64,000 nucleotides of DNA from Sideroxydans sp. GTDB lineage: Bacteria > Pseudomonadota > Gammaproteobacteria > Burkholderiales > Gallionellaceae. The translations under genes and the position numbers were made by a program. Under the pieces are notes generated by a model. That model made no database searches and was not told where the DNA came from. It worked only from the letters and a program-made list of their open reading frames with translations. Below, in pieces: positions 34,818 to 44,147 of this stretch. The first letter of the stretch is position 1. Each line of letters starts with the position of its first letter. Location: the NCBI GenBank assembly GCA_027310725.1, contig DAIDAG010000005.1, positions 22,291-86,290 on the forward strand. The letters are read 5' to 3'.

Positions 34818-36353
34818 TTAACCGCCATTACTCATACGGCTCTGCTTTTTTATCATCTGAGCATAGGCCACCCCCAGACTTGCAAATGACCAATACACAA
34901 TCGGAACAACCGTAATACTACTCACTGTGTATATGATGACCAAGATGGCGAGCAGCGTGGCCAGTAATACCCGACCAAGCAGATATTCTTCGCTATCTCT
35001 ATCCGGAATTGAACGCATGGCCTGAAATATACCAAAGAGCGTCAGGGCAAAGAAATTTACAAATAACCCAAGGCCGACGAGTCCTTTATCAAGCGCTACC
35101 CAAATGTAGGTATTAACAAGGTCAATAATTCCCTCGCCTTGGCGCATAGATTGCATCTCCGGTGCATCAAGATAATCTATAGAGCCGAACCATGGGTCAT
35201 GCTGAATTACGATCATTGAGTTAGTTAGCAGTCTCTCGCGGTAATTAATAGAGTCAATATTCGTGGATCCGATAAAGGGTAACAAATTGATCACTCTCTC
35301 ACCACCAGGAAATATTGAAATCAAGGACACGGAAATTATTGCCATCATTGCCAAGATCATCAGTCGCTGCAGAGAATTGCGGCCAGTTAAAATGAAAACA
35401 ACTAACAGAACTATTGAGCCTATCCAAGGGCCCCGTGCCACAGGAACAATTAAGCCAGCAACTAACAGGGCCATACCGAATCGGCGTATGAATTTCTGCT
35501 GAATTGAGCTTTGCAGGAATAGATATAAACCTATACCGACGACCATCAGATAACCCAGAGCAATGGAGTGTCCGGCTGTAACGAGCGCCCTCAATACTCC
35601 ATCTCGCGCTTGGTATCCTCCCATGCCCCCCCCAAGTTCAAACACTCTGCTCAAGGATGAATATAACAACCAACCTTTTAAAGACTCAAAAAGCGCGAGC
35701 GGCGCAAGCACCATGATTGCAAAAGCAAGACTTAGAATGGCATCTCGAATGCTTTGAAAATTTTTGAGCGAGCGGCTAATAACGAAATAAGGGAGGAAGA
35801 TATCAATAAACAGGTAAAAAATTTCTCGCAAGCTGTTCGTGAGGGTCTGGTTATTCACAATACCGGTCCCACTCGTAATATTTCCTTCGCGAAAGCAGAG
35901 TATGGCTGTGAGCAGGAGATATGCGATTAAAGCTTTGTCGGGGAGTGTGCGGCCAAAAGAGGTAGTATCATTCTTTTTGCGCAGAGAAAAGAATGCCGGT
36001 ATAAAAATCAGTAGTGAAAGTACTCTGGCATAAGTAAGATTGAAAAAATAGCTCATTAACCCCATACCTGGGATCTGGATAGCTGCTACTGGTAAAACAA
36101 ATAAGATGAAAAAATACAAGGCAGGTAAATTAGACTCATGCCGTTTCGCGTAAATCAGCATTAGTATTGCTAAGACAAGAAATATCCAAAAACTGAAAGC
36201 CAGAAAGGCGGCAAGTGTTAATCCAAACCAAAGATTCCGCCTCCGAGTAAACGCCTCATCTGTAGTGAAATAGCAGGCGGTTTGGCGCGCAAAATAAAAA
36301 AAGACAGCTGCAAGAACTAGGATAACTATTAGTGCTCGTAAATGTTCAGGCAT
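34818..36353 (-). CDS. O-antigen ligase/Wzy-like polysaccharide polymerase
   Basis: A 511-residue polytopic membrane protein with about 12 helices. The large periplasmic loop typical of the Wzy_C/O-antigen ligase family is visible with the Arg-rich segment SINYRERLLTNSMIVIQHDPWFGS (about 370-393), and RGPWIGSIVLLVVF lies just before. It is probably the repeat-unit polymerase of this locus. It is the upstream gene of a two-gene minus-strand operon with the glycoside hydrolase (6-bp gap). Confidence 0.8.
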   Translation of the reverse strand: MPEHLRALIVILVLAAVFFYFARQTACYFTTDEAFTRRRNLWFGLTLAAFLAFSFWIFLVLAILMLIYAKRHESNLPALYFFILFVLPVAAIQIPGMGLMSYFFNLTYARVLSLLIFIPAFFSLRKKNDTTSFGRTLPDKALIAYLLLTAILCFREGNITSGTGIVNNQTLTNSLREIFYLFIDIFLPYFVISRSLKNFQSIRDAILSLAFAIMVLAPLALFESLKGWLLYSSLSRVFELGGGMGGYQARDGVLRALVTAGHSIALGYLMVVGIGLYLFLQSSIQQKFIRRFGMALLVAGLIVPVARGPWIGSIVLLVVFILTGRNSLQRLMILAMMAIISVSLISIFPGGERVINLLPFIGSTNIDSINYRERLLTNSMIVIQHDPWFGSIDYLDAPEMQSMRQGEGIIDLVNTYIWVALDKGLVGLGLFVNFFALTLFGIFQAMRSIPDRDSEEYLLGRVLLATLLAILVIIYTVSSITVVPIVYWSFASLGVAYAQMIKKQSRMSNGG

Positions 36354-36639
36354 GTCAATTTATTTAAGGTTTAGTTGAACTTTGAAGTAACCAAATAGAT
36401 GGCTGGCTGTTGAAAACCCGTAGAACATCAGTATCCATCGCAATTACAAAAAAATAATTAATCGCAGTTGCCTGCAAGACCCATTTTCAAAAAGCGGAAA
36501 TAATATTTCAAATTGTGTTATCGAATACACTTGTTACCTTTATGTTGCAACTGTTCGGGTTTCCATAGTTATTATACTTTGATGCCTTCACTCCTGTTCA
36601 TGGTCATTCTAACTGTTAAACATTCTTGCGCGAAGCATA
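36354..36639. other. AT-rich intergenic segment upstream of the wzy-like gene
   Basis: This 286-bp stretch must hold the promoter of the minus-strand wzy/hydrolase pair. I find no clean sigma-54 or sigma-70 match and no ORF. It ends at the dead IS3 copy. Confidence 0.3.
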
Positions 36640-37620
36640 CCGAACATGCTGAATCGCTCCGTTTTTCGTGGAGGCAATTGGGTTTGAGTTAGGCTGAGCA
36701 GCCTGTTTGGCGAGTTGCCGCTAGTAGTTTGCCTCGGCTTCTGGCGAAGGTACATACTCAATTGATTCCAGCAAGTAGTGATGATTGAACTAGGGCAACT
36801 CGTCCGAGCGTTCTGGCTGTCGCATGCAACGCCTGTTTCAGCGCGCTAACATGAAGCCAGTGCGCATGCTGCTACTGACCGGCCAATTCACGATGCGTCT
36901 GGCAAACACGTCAATGACGAAGGCTAGGCAGAGCCAGCCTTGCCAAGTCGAGATAAAGATGAAATCCGACACCCATAGCTGGTAGGGACGATATGTCATG
37001 AATTGCCGGCGCAACCAGGTGCTGTGTAATCCGGGACCGTGGTACATACCACCTTGCTACGCCGGATACTCTCCAGTCCCAAACGCTTTATGAGCCGATC
37101 CTGCAGGGTGCCACTGACCTCGATTAAGTTGGCGTTGACCTTGTCTAAGCCATGTTGGCTTGCCAGATGGATCGGATTTCTGGCATCAATCCGGCATCAA
37201 GCCGGGTTTCGCAGCTGTGCCAATGGGGGTGGTACCCAGACGGGGCGACCTGTAGTACGTTGCGGATCGGTTCGACTCCATAGGTGTAACGATGCCGACC
37301 AATAAAATCTCTCAGGACTTGAGTCCGTGGTCGAGCTACGCATGAGCGAAATAAGTGCCAGCAAACTTCAGTATCTCGTTGGCATTGCGCAACCCCTTCA
37401 CCTCGAGTTCAAATGCCTTGTGCGCTGCTGATGACGCCATCACGATGACTTGTGTTGATATCGTGCTTGCGCAAATCGTCCGTGGCACACGTCCTATTTT
37501 AGCGCTGGCTGCCCATTGCGACTTATAGTCGTTACGACGCAGTGGCACCATGCGGGCTGCTCGTTCGCGTTCCTCAGGGGAAAAAGCAATTTGAATTGTT
37601 CATGGCCCCATTCTTTCAAG
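36640..37620 (-). mobile_element. Dead, internally deleted IS3-family element
   Basis: On the minus strand the OrfA start (SPEERERAARMVPLRRNDY, then LRNANEILKFAGTYF) is readable with frameshifts at about 37620-37340. OrfB follows with RPYQLWVSDFIFISTWQGWL and VIDVFARRIVNWPVS (about 37010-36860). It then jumps directly to the transposase C-terminus (FNHHYLLESIEYVPSPEAEA, about 36800-36640) with in-frame stops. The catalytic core between is deleted. Clean terminal repeats were not found. It separates the export genes from the glycosyltransferases. Confidence 0.8.
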
Positions 37621-37915
37621 GCTAAGAGCCTCCTCAAAATCAGGGGTGGTTTAGGGTGTTGTTGATCAATTTGAGCTACCGTAGCCTGAGTACACCCTCT
37701 TCGTGTCGATTCTTGCATGAACCGCGCGTCACCGTTGCGCGATTCCATTCCGTTGCGTAGTATTCATATCAGGAGTATTAAAACCTATAATCGCAATGGC
37801 CGTTTATCTCCCCCTATTATTCCGTATTAAATTTGGTTAATAATTTTCTAAGGCGAAGTATTTTACATGCAGACGCGAGAGCAAATAGATCCCGCAATTA
37901 ACTTGGTATTTTGCA

Positions 37916-39145
37916 ATGAATCCAAAAGTACTAATTGTCTGTGAGCACGCCTCAAGTACATTTGGGGGAGAAGCAATATTGCCGCTTAATTATTTTTTGC
38001 TTTTGTCGGAGAAGCTACCATATGTATTTCTATTGACTCATGAGCGTACAAAGAGAGAAATAACAGCAATTCCTGGAATAAATATTGATAGAGTCTTCTT
38101 TATACCAGACACATGGGTGCATAAATTGCTTCACGCCATCAGCTGCAAGCTCCCTGCTCGAATTGCATCGATAACGTCGGGAGCATTAATGCATCTTGTC
38201 ACTCAATTTTATCAATGGAAAATGGCAAGAAAGATTGTACGTGATCATCAAATTGATATCGTTCACGAGCCAGCGCCAGTTTCACCAAAACAACCTTCCA
38301 TGATGTTTGCCTTGGGCGTCCCAGTAGTGATCGGCCCGATGAATGGCGGAATGTCGTTTCCTCCAGCTTTTTACTATATGGCAAGCCGTTTTGAGCGTGG
38401 GATGTACGGTGTGTTGCGGATGTTTTCCAGCATATATAATATTCTGATCCCGGGAAAACTTTTTGCATCAGTCCTGTTGGTGGCTAATCGCCGGACTAAT
38501 AACGCACTACCTTTCTTCAAGTCGGGTAAAGTAATCGAGTTGGTGGAGAACGGTATTTTTTTATCAAAAGTTCGGTTTGATGTTTCGGTTGCAGGCGAGG
38601 CTGATTCGATTAATGTGCTGTATGTTGGGCGATTGATCGATTTAAAAGCTATTGATATTGTGATTGATGCTCTCAGCAGATGTAGAAATCAGAAGGTCAG
38701 GCTTACAATTGTCGGTGATGGATTAGAGCGTACCCGGTTGGAGAAATATGCACAATCTGTTGCGCCGGGTAAGGTAAGATTTCTGGGTGCTGTGCCACAT
38801 GCAGAGATTTCAGATTGCTATGACAATGCAAATATATTTGTACTTCCAAGTTTGCGGGAGTGCGGTGGAGCAGTGGTACTGGAGGCGATGGCAAGAGGTT
38901 TGCCTGTCATCGCTACTAACTGGGGGGGGCCTGCGGATTATGTCACCGGTGAAACCGGAATACTAGTCGATCCCATATCCAGGGAATACATGGTTAACGA
39001 ATTTGCACGCAGCATTGATCAGTTGGCGTCAAGTGCAGAGTTACGCCTGAAGTATGGAAAGGCGGCGCTTGAGCGAGTATCAAAAGACTTTTTGTGGGAA
39101 GATAAGGCCGAGACTATTATTCGGCTATACCAGTCGACCCTCTAA
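37916..39145 (+). CDS. Glycosyltransferase family 4
   Basis: A 409-residue GT-B glycosyltransferase. The C-terminal nucleotide-sugar domain has VLYVGRLIDLKAID (about 224-237), LTIVGDGLER (about 256), VRFLGAVPH and the E-x7-E-like motif SLRECGGAVVLEAMARGLPV (about 314-333). The N-terminal acceptor domain starts KVLIVCEHASSTFGGE. It probably adds one sugar to the EPS repeat unit on the cytoplasmic face. It follows the dead IS3 copy and stands alone. Confidence 0.88.
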   Translation: MNPKVLIVCEHASSTFGGEAILPLNYFLLLSEKLPYVFLLTHERTKREITAIPGINIDRVFFIPDTWVHKLLHAISCKLPARIASITSGALMHLVTQFYQWKMARKIVRDHQIDIVHEPAPVSPKQPSMMFALGVPVVIGPMNGGMSFPPAFYYMASRFERGMYGVLRMFSSIYNILIPGKLFASVLLVANRRTNNALPFFKSGKVIELVENGIFLSKVRFDVSVAGEADSINVLYVGRLIDLKAIDIVIDALSRCRNQKVRLTIVGDGLERTRLEKYAQSVAPGKVRFLGAVPHAEISDCYDNANIFVLPSLRECGGAVVLEAMARGLPVIATNWGGPADYVTGETGILVDPISREYMVNEFARSIDQLASSAELRLKYGKAALERVSKDFLWEDKAETIIRLYQSTL

Positions 39146-39602
39146 ATTCATCTTTGAAGAAAAATTCCCCAGCTGTACCGGTGTGGCAGTAGAAGGTTGA
39201 CAGATTACAGGATTGCATCTTCGACAATTGCAATTGTCAGTCGTTAAACTCATATTGATATCGGCCCCTGTAGTATGCAATATCGCGGGTGGCAGGATAG
39301 ATTGTGGAATGAATTGTTCTGTGGTCGCGAATGAATAAGAAAAGCAAGCGCAGTATCGTAGGGTAATATTTTTAGGGGGAAGTTATTTTGTATCGACGAT
39401 AGCAAGGGGTGAGGAATTGATACGAAAGTGCAATAGGATTAGGGGCACATTGATTGAGTGAACCTATGGTGCTGGCTAGTTACCATTAGGTCGTCGGGGA
39501 GGGAGGGCGTGCATCCCTGCTTAGCGCATCTCAAATTAAAGCATTGGTGTATTAATCTGACCTTGCGTAATTGTTATTCGGAAAATTGAAACTGAATTGG
39601 AA
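39146..39602. other. 450-bp intergenic region before wzx
   Basis: No ORF is supported. The region has a perfect 16-bp palindrome GACAATTGCAATTGTC (39223-39238). GGGCAC-N5-TTGAG near 39443 resembles a sigma-54 site but lacks the essential -12 GC. The wzx-glycosyltransferase operon promoter is presumably here. Confidence 0.35.
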
Positions 39603-40982
39603 ATGGCAAACCCTTTGGGGTTAGAAAAATTGAAATCAGAGTCTGTAGAGCAACCCGATACTAAAGCTAATAAATCTCTCCGTCATCGGGCTTTCCACGC
39701 GGGCGGTTGGACAATTGGTGGACATATGTCGAGCCAAGTATTGCGTCTGGGCGGGAATCTGATACTTACTCGGCTACTTTTTCCCGAAGCATTTGGACTC
39801 ATGGCCATTGTTCAAAGTGTGATTGCTGGAATGGCAATGCTTTCTGATCTAGGTATCGAGACCAGTATTATTCATAACAAGCGTGGGCATGAGACGGCTT
39901 TTGTGAATACTGCCTGGACAATGCAGGTCATTCAAAGCGTAATCATATGGATCATGTTATGTATAGTCGCACCGCTCATTGCTTCATACTATTCACAGCC
40001 CATGTTGGCTAGTCTTATGCCTGCTGTTGGATTTGGATCTGTGATTGGTGGATTCGCGTCCACCAAGCTGGCCTTAATTAACCGGTCACTATTGATGAAA
40101 AAGCTGGTGTTGATTGAAGTCGGATCGAATGCATTAGGACTATTTGTGATGATTTTATGGGCATGGATCGATCACTCTATCTGGGCCTTGGTTGGGGGCG
40201 GACTATTAAGTGCTTTTGCTAAAACCGCTGCCAGCCATCTTTTGCTGGAAGGCGATCACAATAAATTTGCATGGGATCGAGATTCTGCAAAGGCCATGTT
40301 TGGTTTCGGTCAATGGGTGTTAGTCAGTTCCATACTGACCTTTATTGCTGGAGAGGGAAACAAACTATTGGTCGGAGCATTTCTGGGCGTAAAGCTGCTG
40401 GCGTTTTTTACGTTGGCCAGCACCATGAGCTTGGTTTTTTGGCAGATTGCCCAGCAAGTAAATAGCAGGGTATTGTTCCCCGCCTATTCAGAGGTGGTAA
40501 GAGAACGCCCGGAACGTCTCAGGGCGGTTGCAGCACGAAGCCGATTGTTTTTGATCATTCCAGGGTGGCTGATTGCATTCTTTTTCGTGCTATGGGGTGA
40601 TCATTTCATGTGGCTTCTGTATGACCAGCGCTACGCCGAGTCTGGGAACATGCTGCGTCTTCTGGCGATGGGATCTCTTATGGGCGTTGTTGGAGGATCT
40701 TATAACGGTTTGTTATGGGCAAAAGGGATGGTAAGGATCAGTACTGTGGTCTTGGCCGTGCAAATTTCCGTTCAGGTGCTGGGCATGATCCTTGGACATC
40801 ATTTTCTGGGAGAGCAGGGTGTGGTCTTGAGTGTTGCGGTAGTAAGCTGGATTCTATATCCGGTGCAGGCCTATATTCATGGCAGGATCGGTCTTTGGGA
40901 CCCCAGGGTTGATATGCCCTTCATTGCGATTTCCATTTTAGTTGTTGCGATGAATTTCACAGGAGTTTTTCGTCATGTCTGA
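39603..40982 (+). CDS. wzx: Oligosaccharide flippase (Wzx/MOP superfamily)
   Basis: A 459-residue membrane protein with about twelve to fourteen helices. The N-terminal pattern RAFHAGGWTIGGHMSSQVLRLGGNLILTRLLFPEAFG is typical of polysaccharide flippases of the WzxC type. It translocates the lipid-linked repeat unit to the periplasm. The start is ATG 39603 (a TTG two codons earlier is possible). It overlaps the next glycosyltransferase by 8 bp. Confidence 0.88.
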   Translation: MANPLGLEKLKSESVEQPDTKANKSLRHRAFHAGGWTIGGHMSSQVLRLGGNLILTRLLFPEAFGLMAIVQSVIAGMAMLSDLGIETSIIHNKRGHETAFVNTAWTMQVIQSVIIWIMLCIVAPLIASYYSQPMLASLMPAVGFGSVIGGFASTKLALINRSLLMKKLVLIEVGSNALGLFVMILWAWIDHSIWALVGGGLLSAFAKTAASHLLLEGDHNKFAWDRDSAKAMFGFGQWVLVSSILTFIAGEGNKLLVGAFLGVKLLAFFTLASTMSLVFWQIAQQVNSRVLFPAYSEVVRERPERLRAVAARSRLFLIIPGWLIAFFFVLWGDHFMWLLYDQRYAESGNMLRLLAMGSLMGVVGGSYNGLLWAKGMVRISTVVLAVQISVQVLGMILGHHFLGEQGVVLSVAVVSWILYPVQAYIHGRIGLWDPRVDMPFIAISILVVAMNFTGVFRHV

Positions 40983-41949
40983 AATTACTTCATCAATCAA
41001 ATCACATTTTTACGAGAATAGCCTTCCAGTTGTTTCTGTACAGATGCCGGTGTTCAATGGTGGGAAGTATCTGGCTGAAGCTGTTGAAAGTATCCTTAAT
41101 CAGACATTTCGGGATTTCGAGTTTTTATTGCTGGATGATGGATCCACTGATGATTCCTTAAGACTTTTACACCAGTATGCCGGAAAGGACTCCCGGCTTA
41201 GAGTATTTTCCAGGGAGAATCGGGGGGTGGGCGAGACCCAATATGAACTGGCGCAACTTGCTCGTGGTGAGTTCATTGCACAATTGGATCAAGATGACAT
41301 TGCATTACCGAACAGACTCGAACTACAGGTTGATTTTCTCAGAAAAAATCCCAAGGTGGTGTGTGTAGGTGGCGCGTTTCAAATGATAGATGGTGCTGGC
41401 CGATATCTAACGACATTGAAGATGCCACAAACGAACATTGAAATACAGGCACTTATTCTGGGAGGGCACGGCGCAATTACACATTCTTGCGCGATGATGC
41501 GTAGCACGCAGCTTAAGGTAATTGGCGGTTATGATAAGAACTATAACTTGGCACAAGACCTTGATTTGTGGCTACGTCTCGGTGAGATTGGTGAACTGGC
41601 GAACCTGAAAGATGTGATATTGAAATACCGTCTGCATGACAAGTCCCTGAGTGAGACTTCAGGTAAAAAGCAGCGAGAGGAAGCACGCCTGGTCTGTGAA
41701 AATGCTTGGCAAAGACGAAGTGTCGCAGGTGTGTTTAGCGCGGAAAATTTATGGCGACCAGGATCTGATCGAACCTCACGACACTCGTTTATGCTTAAAT
41801 ATGGATGGTGGGCGTGGAACAGTCGCCAGCGAAAGACAGCATTTTATTATGGTTGTAAGGCTATTAAGTCGAAGCCATTTTCAATGGCAGGATGGAAGTT
41901 GTTGGCAGTTTCATTACTGAAGCCTTTGATGAATACGAATCGTGGCTGA
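40975..41949 (+). CDS. Glycosyltransferase family 2
   Basis: A 324-residue GT-A enzyme with VSVQMPVFNGGKYLAEAVES (about 18-37), LLLDDGSTDDSL (about 53-64) and the DQDD metal-binding motif (about 107-110), replacing DxD. HGAITHSCAMMR and the YRLHDKS segment are typical of the EpsE/WcaA-like subfamily. It overlaps wzx and the next GT2, so the three are coupled. Confidence 0.88.
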   Translation: MSEITSSIKSHFYENSLPVVSVQMPVFNGGKYLAEAVESILNQTFRDFEFLLLDDGSTDDSLRLLHQYAGKDSRLRVFSRENRGVGETQYELAQLARGEFIAQLDQDDIALPNRLELQVDFLRKNPKVVCVGGAFQMIDGAGRYLTTLKMPQTNIEIQALILGGHGAITHSCAMMRSTQLKVIGGYDKNYNLAQDLDLWLRLGEIGELANLKDVILKYRLHDKSLSETSGKKQREEARLVCENAWQRRSVAGVFSAENLWRPGSDRTSRHSFMLKYGWWAWNSRQRKTAFYYGCKAIKSKPFSMAGWKLLAVSLLKPLMNTNRG

Positions 41950-42913
41950 GTTGTTGGATGTGGAGGTATCACCACGTGTAAGTGTGCTAATTCCAATGCA
42001 CAACGCAGAGCCATTTATTGTTGCAACGCTTAATTCCGTTCTACTGGAAAAGGATGTGCCGATAGAGGTGGTGGTTATCAACGACAAGTCAACTGACCAA
42101 TCGTTAGCGCAAGTATTGACTATATGCGATAAAAGGATGCGTGTGATTGAAGGTCCTGGTGTCGGAATATCTGCATGCATGAATGCCGGACTTGTTGCAG
42201 CGAAAGGGGACATCATAATGCGTTGCGATGCGGATGATCAGTATCCTGTAGCGCGCATCAAAGAACAGGTTGCATGGCTCGACGCAAATCCAGAATATGC
42301 TGCAGTCTGTGGCGGATTCTCTACAATGGATACAGTGGGGCGGTTGGTGACTCAGTTGTCGACGGGGGATATGGTTGAAGAAATTACCGGGGAATTGAAC
42401 TCGGGCAAAACGAGAACGCATTTATGTTCGTTTGCGATTCGTAGGAATGCTATTTATAGCTTGGGTGGATTCCGACCTTATTTTGTGACTGCGGAAGATA
42501 TTGACTTTCAACTGCGCCTTGGAGATATCGCCAAGGTAATGTATTTACCGCATTCTTACTATTTTTATCGATTACATGATGCTTCCGTAACCCATACCCA
42601 GGGAAGTAACAAGCGGGAGTTTTTTGAAACAACAGCACGTCAGTTTCAGCAGCAGCGCAAGACAACCGGGCAAGATGACTTAGAGCGAGGGTGTCCACCT
42701 GCACCTCCTGATGTTCAATCGGACAAGCCGGGAACTGCCGCCCAGCAAATCCAAGGAATACTGACAGGAGCTGCTTGGCGCGAGCATGCCGCAGGCAACA
42801 AGTTAAAGGCTGTTGGTCTGAGTTGTCGCGCATTAATGCAATCGCCCTACAACATTGGATTGTGGAGGAATTTACTAATATTACTCGTGAAGCCGGTGAG
42901 AAAGAACATGTGA
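41942..42913 (+). CDS. Glycosyltransferase family 2
   Basis: A 323-residue GT-A enzyme starting at GTG 41942, inside the end of the previous gene. Motifs: VSVLIPMHNAEPFIVATLNS (about 13-32), VVINDKSTDQSL, RCDADDQYP (about 97-105; metal-binding DADD) and YFYRLHDASVTH (about 210). Partly similar to its upstream neighbour, suggesting duplication. A Pro/Gln-rich linker (about 235-270) precedes a helical tail. Confidence 0.86.
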   Translation: MAELLDVEVSPRVSVLIPMHNAEPFIVATLNSVLLEKDVPIEVVVINDKSTDQSLAQVLTICDKRMRVIEGPGVGISACMNAGLVAAKGDIIMRCDADDQYPVARIKEQVAWLDANPEYAAVCGGFSTMDTVGRLVTQLSTGDMVEEITGELNSGKTRTHLCSFAIRRNAIYSLGGFRPYFVTAEDIDFQLRLGDIAKVMYLPHSYYFYRLHDASVTHTQGSNKREFFETTARQFQQQRKTTGQDDLERGCPPAPPDVQSDKPGTAAQQIQGILTGAAWREHAAGNKLKAVGLSCRALMQSPYNIGLWRNLLILLVKPVRKNM

Positions 42914-42947
42914 ACAGGATTTATGAGTTAGCTAAGGAGTGTTAAGT

Positions 42948-43091
42948 ATGACTCCAAAAGTTGCTTGTAAACCAATTTTGACATCGCTATACGATCAACA
43001 AATCGTCAAGAAATTGTTTGGACGAGATATTGAATTTTGCGAAACATCACCTCTTATAATAATTTTAAGAACACAGCTGATGGTTGTTTAA
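42948..43091 (+). CDS. 47-residue ORF with strong ribosome site, unknown
   Basis: ATG 42948 lies 8 nt after AAGGAG, one of the best ribosome sites in the locus, yet the frame closes after 47 codons. The peptide (MTPKVACKPILTSLYDQQIV...) resembles nothing I know. It may be a leader peptide, or the N-terminal remnant of a gene whose rest was lost. It overlaps the longest possible start of the next glycosyltransferase. Confidence 0.35.
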   Translation: MTPKVACKPILTSLYDQQIVKKLFGRDIEFCETSPLIIILRTQLMVV

Positions 43092-43117
43092 CTGACGTAT
43101 TTTATTGGAAGCTTATA

Positions 43118-44065
43118 TTGGATATTTCAGTAATTCTTGTTAGTTACAATACAGTAGAGATGACGAAAGTGGCACTCAGTCATCTATATTCATCATTACA
43201 TGATTTAGAGATGGAAGTTATTATTGTCGATAATGCTTCTAGAGACCAATCTGCAAAAGTTCTCCGCAACGAATACCCACAAATCACGCTCCTTGAGAAT
43301 AACAAAAATGTCGGTTTTGGGAGAGCCAATAATCAAGCTTTACCATATATCAAAAGTCGCTACGTACTTTTATTGAATACCGATGCCTTTGTTGAGTCTG
43401 ACACCATTTCCAAAACAGTTCAGTACATGGATGTCAACCAAAGGTGTGGAATCCTTGGTGTCAAGCTATTGGGGCGTGACGGGATACTTCAACCCTCATG
43501 TCGTTTTTTTCCCACGCCTTGGAATATTTTCCTTAATCGCACTGGCATGGATCGTATTTTTAAGCATACGAAAATGGTGGATGACATGTCCTGGGATCAC
43601 GCATCTATCAGAGATTGTGATTGGGTGCCGGGTTGCTATTACTTGATCCGCAAAGAAGTTATTGATCAGGTGGGTCTGTTTGATCCCAGATACTTCTTGT
43701 ATTTCGAAGAGCTAGATCACTGTTTTAATGCAAAAAAAGCTGGCTGGCATGTTACTTACTATCCATATACCTCTGTGGTACATATTGGAGGTGAGAGCGC
43801 AAAATCTGACGGTAATATTACGTCAAAGGGGCGGCAGATTTCATCGTTACAAATTGAAAGTGAATTGCTGTACTTCCGAAAGAACTATGGACTAAACACC
43901 GTAATATTGAATGTTTTCCTCGTTTCGCTTGCGGATAGTTTGCAGATTCTAATTGACATTGTTAAGTTACGGCGACCACAACGTTGCATAGCAAATTTCA
44001 CTCATTCGCTCTTGGTTTGGAAATTATTTTTTATTACCCGTATGGGTAAGCAACCCCAACATTAG
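43118..44065 (+). CDS. Glycosyltransferase family 2 (rhamnosyltransferase-like)
   Basis: A GT-A enzyme of about 315 residues. DISVILVSYNTVEMTKVAL opens the fold, then VDNASRDQSA, VGFGRANNQAL and the LLNTDAF metal motif. WVPGCYYLIRKEVIDQVGLFDPRYFLYFEELDHC is typical of the WbbL/rhamnosyltransferase type. There is no ATG near the conserved start. TTG 43118 has GGAAG upstream; a TTG at 43037 is possible but overlaps the 47-residue ORF. Confidence 0.85.
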   Translation: MDISVILVSYNTVEMTKVALSHLYSSLHDLEMEVIIVDNASRDQSAKVLRNEYPQITLLENNKNVGFGRANNQALPYIKSRYVLLLNTDAFVESDTISKTVQYMDVNQRCGILGVKLLGRDGILQPSCRFFPTPWNIFLNRTGMDRIFKHTKMVDDMSWDHASIRDCDWVPGCYYLIRKEVIDQVGLFDPRYFLYFEELDHCFNAKKAGWHVTYYPYTSVVHIGGESAKSDGNITSKGRQISSLQIESELLYFRKNYGLNTVILNVFLVSLADSLQILIDIVKLRRPQRCIANFTHSLLVWKLFFITRMGKQPQH

Positions 44066-44147
44066 ACTTATGAATCAGTTGAATTTGAGGCATTGACATA
44101 ACTAAGTGCGATGCCAAAGAAAGATAATATTCAGAGGTAAATTCTAA

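Noticed and set aside
39442..39457. Sigma-54-like GGGCAC...TTGAG before wzx
   Set aside because: The -12 element lacks the essential GC dinucleotide; only the -24 half is convincing.
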